Assembly (NCBI GenBank): GCA_000149265.1
Contig: CH003412.1
Location: forward strand, 3,085,853 to 3,149,852
Direction: 5' to 3'
Source: Ciona savignyi
Lineage: Eukaryota; Chordata; Ascidiacea; Phlebobranchia; Cionidae
DNA length: 64,000 nucleotides
The notes below the pieces were generated by a model, which was not told where the DNA came from, ran no database searches, and was given only the letters and a program-made list of their open reading frames with translations. Position numbers and translations under genes: made by a program. Of this stretch, positions 11,083 to 24,800 are shown one piece after another (the stretch's first letter is position 1; each line of letters opens with the position of its first letter).

Positions 11083-14000
11083 ATGCTCGGTATGAATACT
11101 TCACATTGTCACGGTGAATCCGATTTATTGGCAAAAAATTCGTCCTGCTCTGTTCACTCGGTAAGCATGTACAATGTTTTGCTTTTAACTCTTAATTGCC
11201 AGTTTTTATTTTTTATCAACCTTTAAAAAATGTATAAAGTAAAAAGAAGATTTTAAGAAAGTTTTAAGTTGATGTTTTATTTTTTGTGCTTTGGTTAATC
11301 AAGTTGGGTTGGAAAATAAAAATCAGGAATCAATCTATATGCATAGACATTTTTTATATGCATATAAGTTTCAAACCTATGGTGGGCTCGTTGCTTAGAA
11401 CGTTTTTTTGCATGTAGGACATAGACACCATCTGGTCCGACGGGTTAGTCTGGTGGTTTAATGCGTCGCCTATCAGTCGAAGAGTTGCAGGTTTGAAACT
11501 GGTCGCTAGCTAGTCGGTTGTGTCCTTGGGCAAGGCACTTAACGGATACTGCCCGAACCCAGCGAATTAATGGGTTCTACCAAATTGAAGGAACATGTAA
11601 ATCACACACAACACACTGCAATAGCTCCGGTAACCCGACGGTGGGCGCGAGGTGATCTGACGATTGCCCGTGTGTTAACCCCCTTGGTTTTCCCATTCAC
11701 GGGAATAAACATGAATATCCTATATGTGGCTAAATTTCAAACTAAACAAAATGCGCCACATCCGGGATTTATTAATGAAAGCAAGTAACTACGATTAATC
11801 ATTTTATTTGGACAAATTAGGGAAATTAAGATATATGTCACCACATCTGATATGACTGCAACGCTACTTTCAATATCGTTTGTTTTCATTAACAGGGGAA
11901 TGGCTCACAAATTAATTTTTTGACTGAAGAATCTCTGCAGAGTATTCAAACGGTCATTTGCGCTGTGTATATGGTGATTTGCGTTTTGGGTAAGTTTTAT
12001 TAATTTGGTAATCATTTATTTAGCCTATATGGGATGGCAAATAAACATTTCTTTATTGCTTGGGTGGAAAAAGGTAACGGGAGTTAAAACACTGACAATC
12101 GTCAAAATATATTGGGTTTACAGTCGCCCTACTTGAGTTATTGTAGAGTGTTAAATACAATGTGGCAATTGCGATATAGTTGTTGTTAACCCAATTAATT
12201 TATTAATCCTGGCACCTCAGCTCTTTGTGCAGTCGACTGACTGATGGTCGGGGTTGTTTCCACCAAACCATCTAAACAATATTCAAAAGATAAAAGTAGC
12301 TTATGTTTATATACAAATAATGCAAAACCAAAAGCCTTTCAGCCGAGAGGTTATTTGTTTCAAATATATCACGTTCTAATAACATTCAATAAAGCATATT
12401 TTAGAGGGGTAAATAATAGAAGTAAAATAATAAAACTAAACCTTAATATTATAAAAATGCAAAATACAGTGTCACAAATACTCGCTATTTATACAGTTTT
12501 TTTTCTGATAGCTTTTTTTCAGGTTTTACAGGGAATATGGTGCTCCTTGGGATCATGAAATCCGTCAAGACATTGTCGGTTACTGATCTGTATATCGTGA
12601 ATCTTGCAGTTAGCGATGTCTTCATCTTGACAACTCTTCCCCTGGCGGCTGCAGATATGCTAGCGGGGTTAATACATCAGTATTTTTATATTTTTAGTTG
12701 TTTTGCGTTTCTTGTTTTTAACCGTGTTTGTTTGACGAGAGTATAATCCTTCTAAAAAAATAATTGTTATGTTGTTGCAAATTAAATAGATACCTGTATA
12801 AATGCAATAATAATTCCACATACCGATCAGCTTTAACATATTTATACACAGAAATCATTGGCCTTTCGATTGGTCATCTTGCAAATTCATGGTTTGTGCG
12901 GTTTATGCTAACATATGTGCCGGAGTTTGGACTGTAACTGCAATGACGTACGACCGGTTTCAGGTGAAATATTATTTTAATGATTCAGCAAAAATGTTAT
13001 TTATAGAAGACCTTTTCTCGTTGCTTAGCCTCTTTATTAGCCAGGGCCAAAAATCCATCAAATTTCAGGCGAGTAAGAATTCACTCGCGTGTGGAACAAA
13101 GAGAAATTTGTTAAAACTTCAAAAAGAAAATTAAAGAAATTTGTTAAAACTTCTGTGCATTTGTATACCAAATCTCTCACACTTTCAGTTTGTAGCCTAG
13201 GGATTGGTAATAACATTGATAGTCTACGTTACAGATTATGGCTATATATTGAAAAGCAACAATCATTAAAGAAGTAGGCTGTACCCACCGCATAGTCTGA
13301 TCTTTGATTGATGGCTGGTTTATTTCTATAAATTGCTGGCAGTTACAGTTTAATGCATTCTGTTCTAGTTTTCTTGTTCTGTCTTCACTTTTATGATTTA
13401 TGATATAAATTGCTAAGACTATATTCTAGAGTCATTTAAATACGAGATCTGTATACCTCAGCATTCAGCGTAGGTTCGGGACCGTGCAGGCCTTAATGAC
13501 CGCGCTTAAAGTAAGCTGTCACCATGTACATTGGTTCAGTAAGGCTATATGACAAGTGTTATACTAAGTCTTCATAAAAAAAAACGAAAATACAACGCTC
13601 CTGCAGGCGCTTCTGTTACTAATTCACCTCTAAACTGGCACATGATTGTATACAATGCATATAGGCACGAAATCTCAACAACGTCAATGACGTAATACGG
13701 GAAATCCCCTAACATAAAATGAAATGCATATTTGCTCATAACTTTTTAACAAGAAAATATTGGAAGAAACTGATTTGATTTTTGAAATCAGCGTATTTTT
13801 TTCCATTTATTAAGATATTCTTAAAATTGACTTCAGTTCCCCTTTAAGCGAGTAACGGGAGTGAACATAGCTGGCTGTAGTTTGTATATAACGACTTACG
13901 TAAAAACTATTTAAATCTGGTATTATAACGATCTGACATTATGATGCTATACTTCAGGATTTGGACTCACCGTATGTATAATAAAAACGGTTGGCCTATA

Positions 14001-17000
14001 CGTCAGGTAAATAGAAAATGGTTGCGTTAAACGTTAAATATTGTTTTATATGAGGGAGTAAATTCTTACTTGCACATCGTACTTCACGAGAGTAATCACA
14101 GTATTACTCGCGTTACTCGCGCGGATTTTTGGCCCTGTAGCATATTGCATTTTGACAACTGTATTATTTTATCGATTTTAGTGCATTGTATTTGCTATTA
14201 AAATGCGGGGAAGAAGAACAAAACAGCGAGCAAAGAAAATTATTGGATTCGTCTGGTTTATTTCAGTAATTTACACCTTGCCTGTAGTGTACTTCTCCGA
14301 TAAAAGGTAACTTTGACTTGATGTTGTAACAATGTCTTTATTTAGTAGATAATTAACCTCTGAATTTAACTTTCCCAATGGTTCTAAACTGCTAAACAAG
14401 CTTCCCTGAAACTCGTTGTCGTTTTCAAATATTTTTTTATATTAAAAAGGTCAGCAATTTGCGAGAGTCTAATGAAACCAGTTAACTCGACTAAATAGCT
14501 TGTTGGTTTAGTGCGTCTTTCAGTCGAATAGCTGCGGATTTTGAAATGATGGCTATAGCTAGTCGGCTGTGTCATAAGGGAAGGCAATTAGTGGAAAGAA
14601 CCCGAATTATTGGGTTATACTAAACAACATGCAATTGCGCCAATAACCCTACAAAGGGCACGAGGTAATCTCACGATTGATTACTTGTGTGAAAACGCAA
14701 GCTCGATGACGTATTTTCGATGTAATCTGACGAGTAATGTGACAATTCACTGGGATAAACATGAATATCCTGTCCTGTCCCAACTCCTTGTCACTCCATG
14801 AATTTGTATTTGGGATACCAATAAATGTAGGGCTCGCTATATGAAAATAAACCGTACAATAACCCCAATAAGCGCACACAATTAAAAGTGGATGGTAATT
14901 GACTTACACATATCAGTAGAAAAGTGTTATAATTTTATCCACATGCGTTTACGCTTTAAAATATCGTTGCAAAATCAAAGTTTTGTATGGCTGTAATTTT
15001 GTACTCTACACAACACAACAATTAAAGGGGCCGTATTATTAAGCCTGAGTTAAAGCATTATTGTAAAAAAATATATACGCTTGGTCCATATGATATATTA
15101 TCTGTCTAATTTGTAAAATATTATTATGTGAATTAAACAAAATATCGGTACAGAAGTTGGCTGTTTAGAGCTATTAAGCTTAGTTTTTGAGAAACTGTTT
15201 TGGTTAGTTAGGGTCACCTATAATTTATAGAAGAAAACATAATGATTGGCATGTTATTGCAATTGAACGGCACTGTGCGTTCACTCCCCGTAATAAACAA
15301 ATTTTCTTTTAAACAATTTTAGCTCGTCGTTCTTATGCACGATGTTCTTTCCTTCCTTTGAAATATAACGAAGGAATAAATATTTTTAACCTAGCTTCTT
15401 TGCATGGTTTAATTTTAAACATCTTGTACGGTAATGATGCTAATTTGAGTCTTTCTATAGTGGGAAAAGTTTAAATGTTGTTTCAAAAATACTCCAAAGC
15501 TGTAGTTTGGATTAGTGCTCCGTAACCAATTTGCCGCAAGCGTCTAGTCTAATTTGTTGTCTTTTTACAAATTAACAATGTATTTTTCAGTGAAGGGATA
15601 TGCACTCTACATTACGTCGAGTAAGTAGATTTGATTTTTTTAAATTCATTTTGAAATACATATTGATTTTCTCCAATCGGTAAAGTTTAAAAAAATGATT
15701 ACAAATTTGTCACAGGATTGGCTCGCTTACTGTGAACACTGTTATGAAGATGCATATGACGTTTCGTTTCACCGTTGCATTTGTGATGCCGCTTACTATT
15801 TTAATCATCTGTAACAGCGCAGTGGTGTGTTTTATGAGGGGAAAAGACAGGAGGTTTAAACAAAAGGTTAGTTTTTGTTGTACATTCAGCCTAATAATTG
15901 TGTAAAGTGATGTTATCGCGATTGGTCTTATTACCTCTGTATTATGTAATAGTTATACATTGGTTAATAACTTAACTTGGTGGGTTAGAGCGTAGCCTTT
16001 CAGCCGAAAGGTTGCAGGTTAGAAAGTAATCAGTATAGATAGTGGGCTATGTCACGAGGCAAGGAACTTAACGGACATTTTCTAAACCAAGCGTATTAAC
16101 GGGTTCTACCAAATTAAAGAAACGTTTGAATCATACGCAACACTCTGAAATAGCTCCGGTTTCCCGACGGTGGGCGCGAGGTGATCTAACGATTGCCTAT
16201 GTGTTAATTGTGTTAGTTTGCTTGTTTTGTTTCATTCACGGGGTTAAACAGGAATATCCTATAGCCTATCCTTTCCTAACTAATGAAAAAAATGGCTTTT
16301 AAAATTATAGGGCCAAAAGAGGAGACTTCAAACAACAGAAAAGGTAAACTTACTTAATAAAATGTGTCATTTACATTTTCATCAAAATAGTCAAAATCTA
16401 TGTTTGTATACTGAATTTTGCCAAATTTTCTAAAATAGGTAATTTTAGATGAATTTTAACCTCAGGTTACACGTATCGTGACAATGGTTACATTTGCATT
16501 CCTTGTTTGCTGGCTTCCCAACTTTGTATCAACTCTAATCTTCGTGATTAGTCCTTCAGTACTTGGAGGCATAGGTAAGTTGGTGAAGATTCCAAAAAAA
16601 AATCCAAAGATTTAATATCTCTATTTTTAATTGTGAGTATCTGTTTAAAATGGGGTTAATTAACTCGAGCCCGAGCAACAAAAATTTTCTTTATAAAAAT
16701 AGCAAATAACTTTTAACTATACATATTACAACGTTATGTCACCTAATTGGTTAATATAAGTGGATTTTAAACTTTGCAGTCGGTCGCGATAACCATTTGG
16801 TCACACTTTTTTTACCGGGCATGGTTTCGAGCTCGTGATATGTTCGTCACCAAGACTGTTTTGATTTAGAAATCTGTGTATGTATCGGTCGCGTTAACCA
16901 TTTGGTCACACTTTTTGATCGTGGGTTATGTCAGAACAAAGACCACCATGTGACATACAAATTTCCCTCGTTGACAGGATCCATGAACCAGCACATGTAC

Positions 17001-18583
17001 ATGCTTGCGCATTGGCTTACGGTTTGTCTACTCTACTTTAACTCGTGTCTCAACCCATTAATGTACGCTTTGCTGGGAGGGAACTATCGAAAAACGTGAG
17101 CTGAAACTTATTGTAAAGCAACATGGTATATTAAGCCATGTAAAATCCCTTTACTCTTTTACAAATGATAGGTCCTGTTTAGGCAAGTCGAATAGCTTGT
17201 TGGATTAGTGATGTGGGCGCGAGGTAATCTGACGATTTTCGGTGTATTAACGCTACTTGTGTTTTCCCATTACTGAAACGGTAAATATCTAGTCGTTGTG
17301 TTCTGATGAAAGGTAATAAACAGACGCTTTTAGAACCGAGCGGTTTTGTAAGTTGAAAAAAGGTATAACAATGTCTTCATCGTGATAAAAACACTGCAAT
17401 AGCATAAACACACGACATTTCCTCAATAAGTTTTCTGACGGTTACCAGAAAATGTGCATTGCTGTTTTCGGACTGCAAAACAGACCAGAACCTTTACTGA
17501 ACTACAAACAATTCCACAAGATCATATTAAATAGTCATTAAAAACGCATAATGGCAATGCCGAATTTTTTTTATAGATTGGTTAGATTGGCGAGGGTTGC
17601 TTGGAACAAAATGCTGGAAACATTTACCATGACTTCGACTTGCCGTCGCAGACCCTCGCAAACTTTAACATTACAGGAGCTCATCAGCAATACTATCGGA
17701 GTATTTCAAGTAGGTTTTTAAGATGGTGCATTACGTTTTAAATATTTTTGACACACTCGTTAAACATCGTCTACGACATATATGAATGTAACTTTGACAG
17801 TTACAATGTCCGACCAAACCGCTTAAACCGTAAGTCAGTCGGAGTGAGCCGAATTGTTCTGGCATCGAAACCAACCAATGGCTAGATGGTTGTGTCCTTG
17901 GGCAAGTCACTTAAGAGGAAGTGCCTAAACCAAGTGGAATAATGAGTTCTATTAAAATTGTAATAGTTTTAAGTCGACAGCGCCACGAATAATAAGTTAG
18001 GTTTGATAACTCACTAACGCATCAGTTTATACTGCAAAAATAAAACTGTAACAATCGGGATAATATTATGTTGGATAACATGGTTTAGATGTGCACGAAT
18101 CTGACAAGAAGATATATTTTTAACTAGTTTGGTTTGTTTAGGAGGAAGTAATATTATATCCTAATGAAATCAATGGGACTACGTAACGGATGTTATCACA
18201 TAGGAAATAATCAGATTACCTCGCGAATACGCAAGGAAGCGTTCTTGCAAAGATATACCCGTAATATACCGTAGCGTCCGCCGTCGGTTTACCAAAGTTT
18301 TGCAGTTAGCTTTCTTAGGTCATCGTTTTTTTTGCTTGTGTAAAAAATGTGATAACAAATTGTTTTTCTCCTTGCACAAAGGAAAACACGAATATCCAGT
18401 GAAATTTACTCGGAATATAAAAATGTTCCCATTTATTCAGCACCAATGTGTCCGCAGGATCATCTGCTCAATGACCAAGCAGATAGCAACCGAGTTATCG
18501 AAATCAATCCACAACTCCAGGAACCACTTGATCCGCCAGAAGAAAGAGTTTCCTGTGTCGGAAATAATGCAAGCCGAGTGTGA
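11083..18583 (+). CDS. Rhodopsin-class (class A) peptide-receptor-like GPCR, complete
   Basis: This is a seven-transmembrane receptor of 417 aa. Its exons are 11083-11160, 11896-11989, 12523-12667, 12852-12963, 14182-14306, 15591-15620, 15716-15866, 16311-16343, 16466-16574, 16978-17095, 17577-17709 and 18458-18583. Every splice phase matches. The N-terminus has NTS, NSS and NGS glycosylation sequons. TM1 contains GFTGNMVLLG and TM2 NLAVSDVFILTTLPLAAAD. ECL1 has WPF and TM3 starts with the disulfide Cys. The DRY motif is DRF, ECL2 has one Cys, TM6 holds FLVCWLPNF and TM7 ends NSCLNPLMYALLGGNYRK. The WPF and CWLP motifs and the NPxxY region recall somatostatin/opioid/galanin-type receptors. 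The ligand is unknown. Introns carry many SINE copies. Confidence 0.92.
11435..11723 (+). repeat. SINE, copy E (near full length)
   Basis: The head TTAGTCTGGTGGTTTAATGC, the GTTGCAGGTTTGAAACTGG box, the CGCTAGCTAGTCGG body and the AAACATGAATATCCTAT tail are all present. It lies in intron 1 of the class A GPCR, in the same orientation as the gene. Confidence 0.85.
14490..14780 (+). repeat. SINE, copy F (diverged)
   Basis: The degenerate head TTGTTGGTTTAGTGCGTC is followed by AGGGAAGGCAATTAGTGG, GGGCACGAGGTAATCTCACG and a GGGATAAACATGAATATCCTG tail (given in parts). It lies in the intron after the TM4 exon of the class A GPCR. Confidence 0.72.
15975..16276 (+). repeat. SINE, copy G
   Basis: The head has GGTGGGTTAGAGCG and GGTTGCAGGTTAGAAA. 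The body has GGTGGGCGCGAGGTGATCTA, and the tail GGAATATCCTATAGCCTATCC. It lies between the TM5 and ICL3 exons of the class A GPCR. Confidence 0.78.
17188..17290 (+). repeat. SINE, copy H (internal deletion)
   Basis: A short head (AGCTTGTTGGATTAGTG) is fused directly to the late-body motif TGGGCGCGAGGTAATCTGAC and a decayed tail. About 180 bp of the element's middle is therefore missing. It is intronic, after the TM7 exon. Confidence 0.6.
17836..17960 (+). repeat. SINE, copy I (partial)
   Basis: TTGTGTCCTTGGGCAAGTCA, then AGTGCCTAAACCAAGTGGAA and AATGAGTTCTATTAAAATTG, match the middle third of the SINE. The head is heavily decayed and the tail is absent. Confidence 0.55.
18156..18236 (-). repeat. 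SINE fragment (minus, decayed)
   Basis: AATAATCAGATTACCTCGCG after TGTTATCACATAGG resembles the reverse complement of the SINE late body and tail. It lies in the last intron of the class A GPCR. Confidence 0.4.
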
Positions 18584-18842
18584 TGTCACGATTTTCATAC
18601 GACATCAAAACCAAAAGACAAACAGCCCGATTTTGTGGATGCGATTTTATTGACGTAACCTCATTGACGTGTAGTACAGTTACTTGATTTCGTAGTAACA
18701 AAGCACACTGATCAAATTAAAAAATGTTAAAACGGTTGCATACATGAAAGATTACTAAAAGTTCTAACACTGAACAGATTTGCTAATTTATGGAAGACTT
18801 TCAAAATAACAATATGTATCTTGAAAAATTATTTGTAAAAGA
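18584..18842. other. Convergent 3' region of GPCR and decarboxylase genes
   Basis: Only 259 bp separate the stop codons of the plus-strand GPCR and the minus-strand decarboxylase, so both 3' UTRs must terminate or overlap here. No canonical AATAAA was found on either strand in a convincing position. Confidence 0.6.
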
Positions 18843-21800
18843 TTACAAGTCTCTTCCATTCCTTTCGATTTCATTCAACACATGATCCATGTCCTCAAAA
18901 TTGACCTTGTCATTAAGAACAATCATTCTGAAGAATGTGGGGTAATCCCCAACTGGTGAATACCCCACCAGCAGTTTTCCACTCAATTGCATTCTGTAAA
19001 AGAAACCAAGTAAATTCAAATATTGCACATTCATTAAATGACAACGATTAATTCTGTCACTTTTATGTTGAGTTAAAACTATAATCTGCTGGATAGCAAT
19101 TGAAAACCCAATTACAAGCTACCTGAATGTATAATCTAAAATAGAATATCCATACTCATGTTTATTCTCAAGACGGGGTGTTACATTACTGGCGTTTAAT
19201 GGTTAGAGTGGGCCAGCAAAGGTGCTTTGTAACAACGGACCTTGTACCTAAATGTCTGTTTACCATTAATATTGCAATATATTGTATATCTTGAAGGCAT
19301 TGCTAAAGAGTATTTTTTTAAAACTATTACAGCATTGGGTTTAGGCAAAGTCCGTCACGTGCTTGCCCAGGGACATAATCGACTTATAGCCAGGTGTTAA
19401 TCACACACCCTTTCCACTAACAGTCCTTTAACTGTCATTCATAATAAGTATGAAAGGCTAGGGAACCCAACCGTTTCTACATGCAGAAAAATATAGCATA
19501 CACTCAACAGGGGTTTTAAAATTAGTGGTGGTTCATGTGTAGTTGACACTCTCTACTTCTAACCAGATAGGATCTTATTTGTAACTTCGACAACAATGAA
19601 TGCCTGCCATTAGTGTAACACAGAAAATACTAAAAAACACAACAATATGGAATGATTTTCGTGGACAAGATTCATAATTAAAGTCAGTGTTCGGAGACAA
19701 AAGAACCAAACAAAATGTTAAGAATGGGACCTTAATTTGATGGTTGGAACAATGCTTGCAAGTTGTTTGAAGTAATCAGCATTTTCCTCTTTGCCTGCCA
19801 TACTTGGAGGGATGTACCAAAATGACACGTTGGTATATTCAGGCTGTTGGATATTGGTAATGTTATGTTGGATATTAGGATAAACTATGGGTATGATATT
19901 CTAATGCTTGGGATCGGCAACAATGGTAGTTGTCAAGTTTATAGAATACCCATTTGGGTCAATTGAAGTATCTTATGATGTTTAATATTTTGATTACTTT
20001 TACTTCTAATTAATCTATTCGAAATAATTGGAACCATAAGTGTTTTTCCAACAATAGGAACACTTGCCAAGAAGATCGTCAGTGAACAATAATAAAGATA
20101 AAGAAACATTTTATCACAGAACGAAAACTACACAGTTAGTACAACCAGAAAAACACATGCCATAAAAGCTAACCTCTGGTATAACAAGTCGAAAATCTGA
20201 TCGTTTTCGTATTTGTTCAGTCAAATACTCTGCCTTGGCAAGTGCTTGATTAACTTGACTCTCAAACCCAGAGTCTCCTTTGGCCTTCCACATCAACCAT
20301 AGCTTTAAAGCATCGCACTGGGAAGAAGATTCTTGGGTTTGTCACAATTTTAATTTGTAAAAATTTAAAGCAGCATGACAAGAAAGGTAGTATAACTTTG
20401 TAGGGTGCTTGGTATCTAGTGTGTTCAGCGTAATAAGCTTAAATGAAATATTATTTTAAAAACCTACAAAATCATTAAATTTATAAGGGTTGTCAGTAGA
20501 TTCTTACTAATTAGACGAAATAAAAAAAATGTTTCGCTGATATGTAAAATTATCAAATAACTCCGACAACCAGATACCATTTTAGCAGAAAAAATGAAAC
20601 TCCCCCATATCCATAAACTTAAAATTTTAACTTACCGATCTCCCACATTGAACTAGGTTCCTTGAAAGATCATATTTCGTATCATACGGTTTGTCATTTT
20701 GGAACAAATATGGCACATTGATTGAATGACAACGATTAAGTAGGTCCTGAAGAGATGTGTAAGCAGTTAAATAAGCTGTTCAAAATGCTTTATAATACAT
20801 CAAGGTAGGGTATGTATGAAATAATATGGCAACTCATAAAATAAACCATTAGGTTTAGGCATCTTACCAGGGCTATGGTGTTAAACCTCTTGAATCATGC
20901 AAAAAAACAGAGCCATGTTTAGCTAAGCATATTAAATCAGGTGGTGTTGATATATAAATCAGGTGGTGTTGATATATAAGATTAAGATAATTTGTTTAGT
21001 TTAGTTTAGTTTAGTTTATTCATTTTTTGCCCCAGTTTTTTAAAAATGGCAAACGAATATAATCTCGACACGGGAACGGGAAAAGACGGCAAAACGAACA
21101 GTCGTTAAAACACGTCATTAAAAAAAATAGGGATATAATGTAATAAATATAGCGGACGCGGCCGCCAAACCTAGGCAACAAACTTTTTCTTTCAGCAAAA
21201 GCACCGAACACTGTATTGGAGCCATCATCATCTTATGTGGGTTCCATGCCAATGAATCAGCTCTAAACAATAAGAAAACAATATTTTCTCTTTGAACTAT
21301 GATATGTGAAACTGATGAAGTATCCAAGAACAAAGTACATACCTGTTCACACCATCACAAAGATGTTTATACTTCTGAGATAGCAAGGCTGCACCACCCC
21401 AAGCTGCCTATATGTAAAACGAAGCATATTAAACTTAATATGACAACAAACGATTTTAAGATTTCAACAAGGAAGATTGGAGCATTTACAAATACTATAA
21501 ACTAAATATTGGTCAATCATGTAATGTGACTTTTGGTTTACAGTTTATATATTGAACAATTAAATAACATTGAACAAAAAGCGTGTTTACTTATCATATT
21601 TTGCGGTCCCATACATTTGAAGATCTCTCAGATAACTCACAAAATGGATTAATTTTGTTTTGGGTAACTTTTTTATGCAGCATAAAATAAAGTATTTAAA
21701 AGGACACATAGTTTAAAAATTGCATTAAAGCAAAACCAAAACAAGAAAAACAAGTACCCACATCAATATGCATCCAAATATCATGTCTGGAACAAATATC

Positions 21801-24800
21801 AGCGATCTCATGAAATGGGTCAAATGCACCAAGGACTGTTGTGCCAGCTGTGGCTACCACCATTATTGGAACTGCGCCCTTAAAACAAATTTACAGATTA
21901 ATACAAATAATAACAGAATACAACACATATCTAATTAAAGTACCATTTGACAGAATATGTACCTACATGTATTACCTGACAAAAAAAAGAAAAACTGTTG
22001 CTAGGTTTACCTCAGAACTCTGACCTCACCCCGACACAAATCTAACCAGAAGGTTATATGAAATCAAAATCAACCCAAATACAGTAACAAAAGGATGCCG
22101 ATATCAGGAGCATTATGATTTAAAAAAACGACAACTCCTAATATACAATAAAATCGACTGCATTGGAAATGTCTCACCTAGGGCTGCGAAAAATTAACGT
22201 TTTTATGGTTAACCGTCACGTCAAATTTTAACCGTTTAACCGTTTTTTAACGTTACTTTATCGCCCACATTTAATTGGGCGTAATTGCGTTTTAATAATC
22301 TTCAAATATACATAACTCCACTCACACGTTGATTGTTTCATTATTACGTAATATAAGCAACCATTCACGCGTCGATTGTTTGATTGTCAACGTAATATAC
22401 GCACCATTCACACGTCGATTGTTTGATTGTCAACGTAATTTAAGCAACCATTTAGACGCTGATTGTTTGATTTTTAACTCAATATTACGCATTACAATCA
22501 AAGTTATACTATGTGTCTTAAGGTGACGTTTAAAAACTATAAAGTAATACATAAATAAGACCCGATAATGCCGGTAATCACACGCGTTATTTCTTTGCTG
22601 CCCTTTACGGCTGCCTGAACTTTTTTGCCAAAAACGGTGCCGATTTGATGGTAGTTTAAAGAAAATCGGTTAACGGTTAACCGATTATTTTTACATCAGT
22701 TAACCGTTTTTTAAATTAACCGTTAATTCGCAGCCCTAGTCTCACTTCTTTTTTCTGATCACTAAACCATTATAATTATAATACTTATTGTATAAGTAAA
22801 TTATATTAAAGACATGGACCTAGCTTTAAGCTTATATAGTTGTTTACCTCGTTCTTGCACTGAATAACACGTTTTTCAAATTCTTCCGGAATCATCTTCC
22901 CCCGATTATCGCACTTAACTTTCCAGCAATTATCAGTTCCAAGTCCAAGCAAGGTGGAGTTTTTTTCTGCTGAATAATGAGCTTGTTCTGAACAAAAGGT
23001 AACCAACCTTGGCAACCCGTAAAGCCCTTTTGACTTTGAATCTGGATATTTCTGTAGGCGAGCCACATTCATGGCAAGCATCCCACAGTATGAACCACCT
23101 GTAATACAAGGTTATACAATATAGCTTAAGTTAGCAGCACAGTGAAATAATTAAATATATAAAGAATTCCAAATATGTTATGTATTCAGTTATTTTTTTT
23201 ATTTAATATATTTTTTCTTTTATATTTAAAATATATAACAAATATATATGTTAGTGATGTATTCATTAAACATTGGCTAGTTGATAAATAAAATACAGGA
23301 TATTTGCTCATTAACATCTTTAGTTTTGGAAGTTGCTATTGGTAAGGTAAAACAATTTTATTTCTCTATGTCAGGTAAATAAGCATTAGCCTGTTCAACT
23401 GTACTTTGGTCTAGTAAAGAATAAATTTAAATAACTGGGATGACTCATAGATCTATATCTATTATTTGCCTGAACATCTCAACAAAAAGATAATATATAA
23501 AATTCAAACCAAAAAATAATATTTTAATATATATAGTAAAATATAAGTTACATTAAGCATGGTTTACTTGCTAGCGAAGCATGATGGTCAAATAAAAGAC
23601 ATACCAGGACAGAAGGTTCCTTCACCATTGTGAAAACCAACCAACTTCAGCATGTGTTCCAACACTGCAAACTCTGTCATTGTGAACACAGGGGCAATTT
23701 CATATGTATGTCTGTGGAAGAATAGCAATGAAACTCTGCAAGTTTATTATCAACGTCCACATGTGTGTAATGATTAAGGACATTTTTGTGACCGAACAGG
23801 GGTAAGGGTTGTGGTCTTTAGGATTAATTAAACACATGCACTTTATTTGTCTGTGGAAAAGGCTATTATCGCTTTGACCCAGTGAATCAATACTAATGTC
23901 CATTTACAAATATAACACACTCTAATAGCACAGATAGCCTTAATGTGGGCAATACTGTACATTAAATGATTTTCCGATACACACAAATGCATTAGGTGAA
24001 TATTTATACCAATTTGGTGATTGAGTTAAGTATTCAATGTTTAACTTACCCATTTGTCGTAAGTGCATCTGTAATAAGATTGCCGGCATATCCATAACTG
24101 TCCAATCCTCCTATTTGCTGATTAAAGAAATAAGGATGCCCTGTGAAATACAACGAAAACACTATGGAAAAAATGTTTTGAAAATTCAGTTTTTATTTAA
24201 AAAAAATTCTAATGGAAATAAAAATTATTTTGTTTCCACTTGCTGGCTTTAAAACTTATACCCAGATCACAGCAAAGAATATAAAAAAGGTGTGAATGTA
24301 TTACCAATAATTAAATTAAAAACATTGTCTTACAAAACTGACTAAAATTAATTTGGGTCGTTTTAATGAAATCGGGTTGTTTTAATGTGATATTCTGTCC
24401 ATTTACACGTGTACCTGACAATACGCTGTAGTCAAACACTTTGTCACATAAAGCTAGCAAGTTGGTGTGACTTTCACCAGTGCCCTGCAGCTCAAAGTTC
24501 AGTAATTTTTTCAACTCTTCTGGTTTCTTGAAGTTGACCAGCGGTGTGTTGCGGTCCCTGCTTGCTTGTACAGCCCTTTGCATGCACATTTGAAAAACAT
24601 CTGATGTAACAATATTCATGTCTTACTATTTACTATGATTATATAATAAAAGCAATTACAGCTATGTGGTAGGGATGCACTTAACAACACGGTATATTAT
24701 TTATAAATAAGAATCTTTAATCTTATTCTAGAATGACTACCAGTAAGGATAGTTAATTCCATTAATTTTTACTATTTTAACCCATTAATTCACTCTCTCT

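Noticed and set aside
18300..18653. 117-codon plus-strand frame over the last GPCR exon
   Set aside because: It is in a different frame from the GPCR tail exon 18458-18583, which fits the splice phase.
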